Source of the DNA: Metallyticus violacea
Taxonomy: Eukaryota; Arthropoda; Insecta; Mantodea; Metallyticidae
DNA length: 64,000 nt
NCBI GenBank assembly: GCA_030762175.1
Contig: CM060838.1
Span: 17,281,501 to 17,345,500 of the forward strand
Direction: 5' to 3'
A model generated the notes under the pieces. That model was given only the letters and a program-made list of their open reading frames with translations, was not told where the DNA came from and did not search any database. Shown here in pieces: positions 57,491-64,000 of this stretch. The first letter of the stretch is position 1; each line of letters begins with the position of its first letter. The translations under genes were made by a program, and so were the position numbers.

Positions 57491-59900
57491 TACGTGAGTA
57501 ATTTATTTTTCTTTTTAGGTGTTTGTGTTATGTATGTTAGAAATAACTTACTTAGAAATATATTTTCTGCGGATTTTTTTGTCACCGGCACCGCCGAAGC
57601 AGTCAGCCTCGCCGTCCAACCGCACGCCGCGAAACCGGTTGCGTGAAAGATCGTTCACTCCGTATAAAGAATAATAGAGCAATTATTATTTTATACTAAA
57701 TAGACTATTACCGAGTAGCTTCGATAACGGAACTTTGAATAGTGCCTCGTGTTAAAAATGTGCGGCCGGTACAGCTGCATTGAGCTGTAAATAAATAGTT
57801 CTGCAATTTAATGAAAATTTACAATATATTTTAAAATTACTGTACGCTATATTAGAATTATAGCAATAATATCTCCATAACGTAACTGTCAAGGAAATAA
57901 AATTAATTATAACTCAGTATATTTAAATAACAACACGCTGTCTACTTAATGAACCAAAACCAGAACATAAATTCTTTAAATGAAATAAAATGTTATACAC
58001 ACAACTGGTATAGCTCATAAGTATACCAAAATGCTTAATTAATCTTGAATATGACGAAAGAAAGAAAGTTAATACAGCTCTGGCTTCTAACACAGAAAGT
58101 AGGTTAAGTATCAGATGGCAGGTTCTTTGCTGTTATATTAATACACAAAGGCTGCCAAGAGAGCAAACAAACCGCTACTGTGACGGTCGTAAAGTGGAGG
58201 AAACAGGAATAAAAAGTGATAAGGCTGATGTAAACAGCGATAATAGTGCGGGCTGCCTACGCATTGCCTCTTGCAGGCGCCATTCGAATTACACATAAGA
58301 AAAGGGGTCAGTGGCTCCATGTTTCCTCACAAGTACAGCCGTACTAGCATGTGCAATAGGAGATGGTTATTTGTCTCTGTGTGTTATACATTAATATTTA
58401 TATTTGGCTGCGACATAGACGAAGAGGACAGTTTAAAAGATCCGGAGAAGAGGGAAAATTTAGTTAAATGCATTGCACACTACATATGCCATTGCAGTTT
58501 TATTCTAAGCTGAAACAGCTATTGGTCTTTGTAGCCCATTTATTTGCATCCATTTAAATGAATGAGAATATCAAGAAGCTAGAGGTTTCGGCAATCTCTC
58601 TCCCTCTTTCTCTTTCTATGAAACAAAGGGTGCAGTGAAAAAAGGCTGTGCTTCTCAACTGTTCTCTGCATTGAGAATGAACGGCAGCTATTGGACGCTC
58701 GTCTGTGTATGGCATATAACATCCCGAAGGAAAGAGGCTGTTCTCCCAAAAATAGTATATTAAAGTATATATCACTGGCCACGTACGAGTTGAAAGTTTC
58801 TTTCTCGATCTATAAACCATTCATTCAGATAATTTACAGTAAATGAATATAGAAGCATCTTAAAAACTTTAAGTCTCAAAATGCAAGTGGTTGTACAATA
58901 ATTTAATTTAATTATCTCAGATAAATTCACCATCACAGACATGGTGACGTAATTAAAAATGACACATCTTAAATCCCTATCGTAGATCTAGGATATTTGT
59001 CCCCATTTCATTATTTATAAATATTACTAATTTATTTATAGGTGTGTGTGCTCTTTTTAGTAGAGTTTAACGTTCCTCATAACAACGCAAGTCTAAAGAG
59101 ATTTTGATTGCTGAAATGAGTGCGTAAGTGAAACGGACACTACAACACTTGAAGTTACCTGGCATTCATCTTTTCAGGGTAAAAAAAATCTCTGAAATAA
59201 ACCTTACTCATGTAACTGGTCTAAAAGAATTCGAACCGGGATATCCAAATTTGCAAGCAAACATGTTGGTCATAAATCCACAGAGACGGTGGTGTATGTA
59301 TTATGTTGTTATATATTTAGGTATATTTTGTGTATTTTGGTATTTCATAAAAGTCTTCAACTGGATCTCAGGAGATTGTCTAAGCTTCCTATGCATCTCC
59401 TTAGCCCCTTCCGCACATTCTTACATAGGATGTAGAAATCGTTATGCAAGGTCATGATATTCAGGCAGAAGAGGGACATTTTTAAACATTTATTTTAAGG
59501 TAATGTGTGGAGTTGAGTTCCTCAGAGAGAATTTAATACTTGGAAATTTATATTTTTGGATCCCTGTTGCTTTTTAATTTATTTAATTAAACGTTTAATT
59601 TATGCGAGTAAAACACTCGATCATTACGATCTTTTCTGTATTTCTAAACACTTTGCACATTAACTTACTCAGGCCTAATCAAAAACGAAATATTTTAACC
59701 ATATTGCATTTATCAGCATTGCTATTCTAATTTTACCTATCAAGCAGGTATAGTCTTTATGCATACAGATTCTGCAAGATAGGCTTTAACGATGTTAGCA
59801 CAACGCATAATCGTCGTCTTTTCTACATGCAGCTAGCTGCATTTGCTTGGAGATAATACAATGCAATATTCCATAAATGAACGGAGGAAAATTAATTCCT
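57491..59900. other. Anonymous flanking sequence
   Basis: A GC-rich patch at about 57586-57650 follows the deleted transposase and may be its terminal region. The remainder shows no motif; the 59128-59457 frame is not recognisable. Confidence 0.4.
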
Positions 59901-59901
59901 T

Positions 59902-60195
59902 GTTTTTTTTTTTTTTTTTGAGTAGTGTTTAACGCCCGTTTTTACTACTGAGGCACCACAGGCGGTGGACACTGATGATACATGAGATGAAATGATAAAT
60001 TGGGAAAGGATTTTTTTTTAAGGAAGGAAACGTTCCAGGCCTAAGTTTAGGTACCTCCCCGGCATTTGCCAGTTATGAAGACTGAGGAAAACCTGGAAAA
60101 AACCCCAGTCAGGGAGGACGGTCCTGGCGGGATTCGAACCGCAGACCTCCCGCTCACGAGTCCGTGCCTTAACGACCTCGGCCACCCGTGGCGGT
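59902..60195 (-). mobile_element. SINE family A, full length, young subfamily
   Basis: Complete minus-strand copy with an 18-base A-tail, intact A-box (GGTGGCCGAGG) and B-box (GGTTCGAATCCCGCC). By eye it differs from the 11470 copy at only a handful of positions and shares its diagnostic variants. A flanking duplication is only partly preserved (TAATTC on both sides). Confidence 0.95.
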
Positions 60196-61880
60196 CTAAT
60201 TCAATGGTAACAGTCCTTTAGAATTACATGAGCCTAATAATGCAGAGCGTGTGGATAACGGTAATTGCAAAATAATGTTAGTTTCACTACATTTTGTGTC
60301 ATATTTCTGATCTGAATGCTTCTCGCTAACTTAAAGATCTAATACTTGAGCTGTCTTGAATATTTCGGCTTCTGGCTAGAGGACTGGGCAAGCCGTTAAC
60401 ACATGCATTAACACAGCGCATAATGACGACGACATTAGCTCCTTCTTATTTGTGCCAGTGGCCCAGGTATTTGTCAATTTTACTGCCTTTTTGGTTTGCT
60501 TGAATTCATAAAAAAGAAAGGACTAAATAGTGCAGGGTGTTATTAATTTTAAGATATCTAGCACACTACTTTCCACGACTAAATCCTTTTGGCGTTGTCA
60601 TATCAGCACGTTCCCTTAAAGCAATCAACATTAATGACAGATGCCGGTTAACACCACAAAAATAAGCCTTATATCTGTTTCGGACCAAGTAAGAATCATG
60701 TTTACCTCGTTAAATACGGACGCAATTGAGGGACGCTCTAGCAAAAAGGGCACCGTTGCACGCAGATAGTCTATTCGAGATTTTAAAACAACATATATTG
60801 CGATGCACTATTTGACTTTAAAATAGCATTTTTCTTTCAGAGCATTGTTTAAATCCCTCCAAAACCATATATTAGTTTTGTCCTCTCATTTACGAATGGG
60901 GCTTCGACCAGCATTTGCAACCTGAAAAGACAATTTTTTCTGCAAAATGTAAACATATTGTTTTTTCAGGCATAAATTTTGTTAATCAATTACTGATACG
61001 ATTTGTTTTAAAACCCCTCTTTAAAACCATTATCTGACTGTATTAACATTTTTTAAAAAGGAAAGGAGGAGGGCATTAGCTTGGACATGGATTCAACTCT
61101 TGCAGGCTTTATTTTAAATAACAACAGATAATAATACAACAGCTTCAGTAAACTGCACTACACAAAAACAGCTACAAGTCTGTTGCTGGATTACACAAAA
61201 GTGCTTGCGCTGAAGAGATTGTCGTAAAACCATTAAGTGGATCCACAAAAATTATTTCTGTAGTTCATTGTTTGGTCAATATATGCAAACTCCGAAGCGA
61301 GTGGAGTTTTAAATATTCATGGCTCGGGAACATTAGCACACAACGCTGACTACAGCACGCCTGTCTCGTTTACTGCACTTACAATATCAGTGAATCTTTC
61401 GAACTTTCCTGCATTTGAGACCATAGGTAAGTTGTTTCTAAAGTATTACAGTTAATTTACAAGGGTAAAGTGTACTTCCATTGGTAAGGTTAAATTGTTT
61501 TATTTTACTTCTTCTCTCAATCCTTTCTTTTTCCGTCTTTCTTAAGCCCTATCCTCTAATTATATTTCTTCAGCACTGTCGCCGTTGTTATTGCTAAAGC
61601 GTCTCTTTGGTATCTATTTTTTATGTTTTACTTTTGAAATTTTTACACATTCTAACTATTTAACTTGAGTCTCCTCCCCCCATTTGTTTTCTTATATTTT
61701 TTCTCTATTTATCTACTCTGTCAACCTTTTTCAGGCGAGCTACTTGGCACGAAACAATGATTACATTGAATTTTACTATGTTACATTTACAGTCTAAAAT
61801 TACACAATTTATTTTGTTTTATTTATTTTTAAACTTCCTCTTTCCTTTTACGCTTTGTGTCTTCGACTAAATCTCCTCTT
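60196..61880. other. Anonymous flanking sequence
   Basis: No feature recognised. A C/T-rich plus strand at about 61497-61740 resembles a long polypyrimidine tract. Confidence 0.45.
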
Positions 61881-62087
61881 TATTATTTGGTTTATTTATG
61901 AACCCCCTTTAACATCTCAGGTCATCAGCGTCCCATTCAAATCAGGACGACAAATTTTGCTCAGAGGCCTCTCTTTCAGACTTGAGGTCCTTTATCGTGT
62001 CGTAAATGTCGATCCTGGTCGGGATTGAATCCGCCATCTTGGGTTTAGGACGCAAGTATGGTTATCGCTACACCACCAGGACCGACA
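61881..62087 (-). mobile_element. SINE family B copy with internal deletion
   Basis: Minus-strand head GTCGGTCCTGGTGGTGTAGC and B-box GGATTCAATCCCGACC. The centre jumps from CAGGATCGA directly to CATTTACGACACGATAAAGG, losing the GTAAAG...CCCGTG block. The 3' end GACGCTGATGACCTGAGATG is normal. Confidence 0.92.
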
Positions 62088-62764
62088 GTTAGCTCATCTT
62101 CCAATTACGCTTCTGCTTAAATAAGGTTTACTCCATCTATTGCGTTTTGATTATATTTATTCTTTAATTATTTACCAATTGATTGTTGTCATATAAATGC
62201 TGTACCTACGCCTCACGGTTGCTCGCAGAATTTGCTAATGTTATAAGATGATCTCGAGATCAAATAAACGCATATGCTTTCCAAGTTATTGTAGAAAAAC
62301 AAACATTTATATATAATAATAAATAAATATTACCTTAAACTAGATTATCTTCAGTTAACTATGATTAAACTTGAAAATAACTGCCACCAACCTTGTCATT
62401 TACGTAAGCTCACATCCCCAAATGGCAATGGTATTGGAAACAATATTCGACAAATGCCTCCCTACTATTCAAGAGAGAATGTGGGATTAGGAGACAGTGT
62501 ATACTTCACCCCTACTACGCTCCTCATTCTGCCAATAAAATATATGTAAACTCTTGTCTGGTCCAAACTGTCAACTATTACTCAGTTAAATGGAACATGT
62601 TCCAAATTTCAAGCAATTACTATGTTTTAATAATGGATGTTTATGCGTGTGTGGTTTTATATGAAATTCAGTTATTATATTTATTACTTCCATCTTTTAT
62701 GTTGTCTTGTCCTGGAATCATTTCAAAGATCTTGGCATCTTGTTTAGAAATTGGACAGGGCTAC

Positions 62765-62767
<3 letters not shown>
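62088..62767. other. Anonymous AT-rich flanking sequence
   Basis: No feature recognised. Confidence 0.5.

Positions 62768-62826
<59 letters not shown>
62768..62826. repeat. (ATT)n microsatellite
   Basis: About 19 perfect ATT units. The Ile- and Tyr-repeat frames across it are artefacts. Confidence 0.97.
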
Positions 62827-62827
<1 letters not shown>

Positions 62828-64000
62828 TCTTTAGAACTGTGGAACCCACAACTGAACGCAAGAGTTTCATTTCTGCAATTTCAATGCTATTTTTGCTTTT
62901 CTTTTTCTTTCTTCTTATCTATTATTATCATTCAGTTTTCACTACCGTAAATTAATAAGGGGATATCATTATTTCAATTACACGCTTTCCAACGTCCATC
63001 CATTTCACGTTCTGCACATTGTGGAAAGTTTGTTTAAATGTATATTTATATCTTTCTTTACTGACATAATGACATGATAGAACCAATATAATTACAATTA
63101 AATTTGTTTCAATTTTCCATTTATACGCTTTTGCACCTGATATATCTTTTCCTTTTAATATTTTAAAATTTTATTCAGTACATTTAGAGGTATTTATAAA
63201 TTGTCCTCGGAGTTATTAAAAATCGCCTGATTGTCCAGAAATAAATTGTGTTTAAATTAGTGTTATCTATCTTAAAACATTTAGTTAGAAGGTGTTGCTA
63301 TTTTTAATTTTCTCGTCAATACATATATTATAAAATTTGTAGACAAAGACAACCCTGCTTAACCCACTAGTTTGTTATCGATGTCTATTCTTTTACGAGA
63401 AAAACTGGGGGAGATAAATCTTTTTCTAATGTTGTGTTTATTGTAATGCATTACCATTAGGGTATAACATACCTTTAAATAAACAAATAACATTAGTATG
63501 TATATATGAATATGTATATTTAAATTAAACATTTTAATTGACAGTAAAAGCTAACAATAATAAGAAATTCAAATATAATTAAGAAGAAATGACAGTGTTT
63601 TAATTTGGTGTGCAGTAAGGTGTTATCTTCCAAATTAGGTTTACAATTATCGGGAAGATGTAGCATTTGATTGCTAGCGACAATGGGAGGGGCACATGCT
63701 TAAAGTTTAGTCAACACGGTCACAAATGGCTACTACTTATGATGTCAATGGTCTGAATCAAGAATTCCCGTTACAATGTGGTAAAACTAACGAAGTACAA
63801 CTGACAAGAATTGTTTCAACATAATGCACATTTGTTCCCCAACGGACCCTATAATCTGACTAGAAGTCATTTTTGTCTTTATGCTGACTTCATCATCTAG
63901 AGCAATAAGCTGCTATTACGATATAAATGTAAATTTTACATTTTAAGGTAGAGTAAAAATATTATATAATGCATCCCTTCTGCTCTTGAAGACCGTATTT
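62827..64000. other. Anonymous AT-rich flanking sequence
   Basis: No gene, repeat family or RNA recognised to the end of the window. Confidence 0.5.

Noticed and set aside
62597..62955. Poly-isoleucine and poly-tyrosine ORFs
   Set aside because: Translations of the ATT microsatellite with short flanks.

Overview
The window is eukaryotic, most likely an insect with a large, repeat-rich genome. It is AT-rich with long gaps between coding segments. It carries GT-AG spliced exons of a conserved PDZ scaffold gene, two abundant tRNA-derived SINE families, and many decayed Tc1/mariner-type transposons of kinds common in arthropods. I cannot name the species.

Only one host gene is supportable: a dyschronic/Whirlin-family PDZ protein on the minus strand. 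Its first coding exon (about 28332-29160) holds the start codon, a low-complexity Gly/His/Pro/Ser-rich N-terminus and the first strand of PDZ1. The next exon (4331-4461) continues the same PDZ domain. The reading frames join exactly across a 23.87 kb phase-1 intron through a split glycine codon. The gene continues past position 1 (rest of PDZ1 and all downstream domains) and probably past 29160 (a splice acceptor sits 18 bases before the ATG, so at least one 5' UTR exon lies further upstream).

The rest is intron or flanking DNA filled with mobile-element debris. There are eleven copies of SINE family A (poly(A) tail), six of SINE family B (AATCA-type tail), one other tRNA-headed SINE, and a two-copy repeat family with A/B-box-like motifs. 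Three copies belong to one mariner lineage (26.2, 37.0-38.1 and 41.5-42.0 kb). Other mariner or Tc1 relics lie at 7.3, 10.4, 25.9 and 26.6 kb. Relics of an HTH + DDE transposase family lie at 3.5, 12.7, 19.8, 51.5, 55.0 and 57.1 kb. A Mutator-like (MULE) transposase relic lies at 23.2 kb, beside a 640-bp element with about 80-bp inverted arms. Two non-LTR retrotransposon relics lie at 35.0 and 52.1 kb.

The least ordinary structures are a diverged tandem array of about eight units of 126-150 bp at 46.04-47.09 kb, a tandem duplication just upstream of the coding exon that carries paired ATCGAT (DRE/BEAF-like) sites, a 60-bp SINE fragment with a perfect target-site duplication, and a promoter-like CCAAT/CCAAT/CRE cluster at 48.7 kb. 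I see no bacterial genes, CRISPR arrays or rRNA, and no tRNA gene other than SINE heads.
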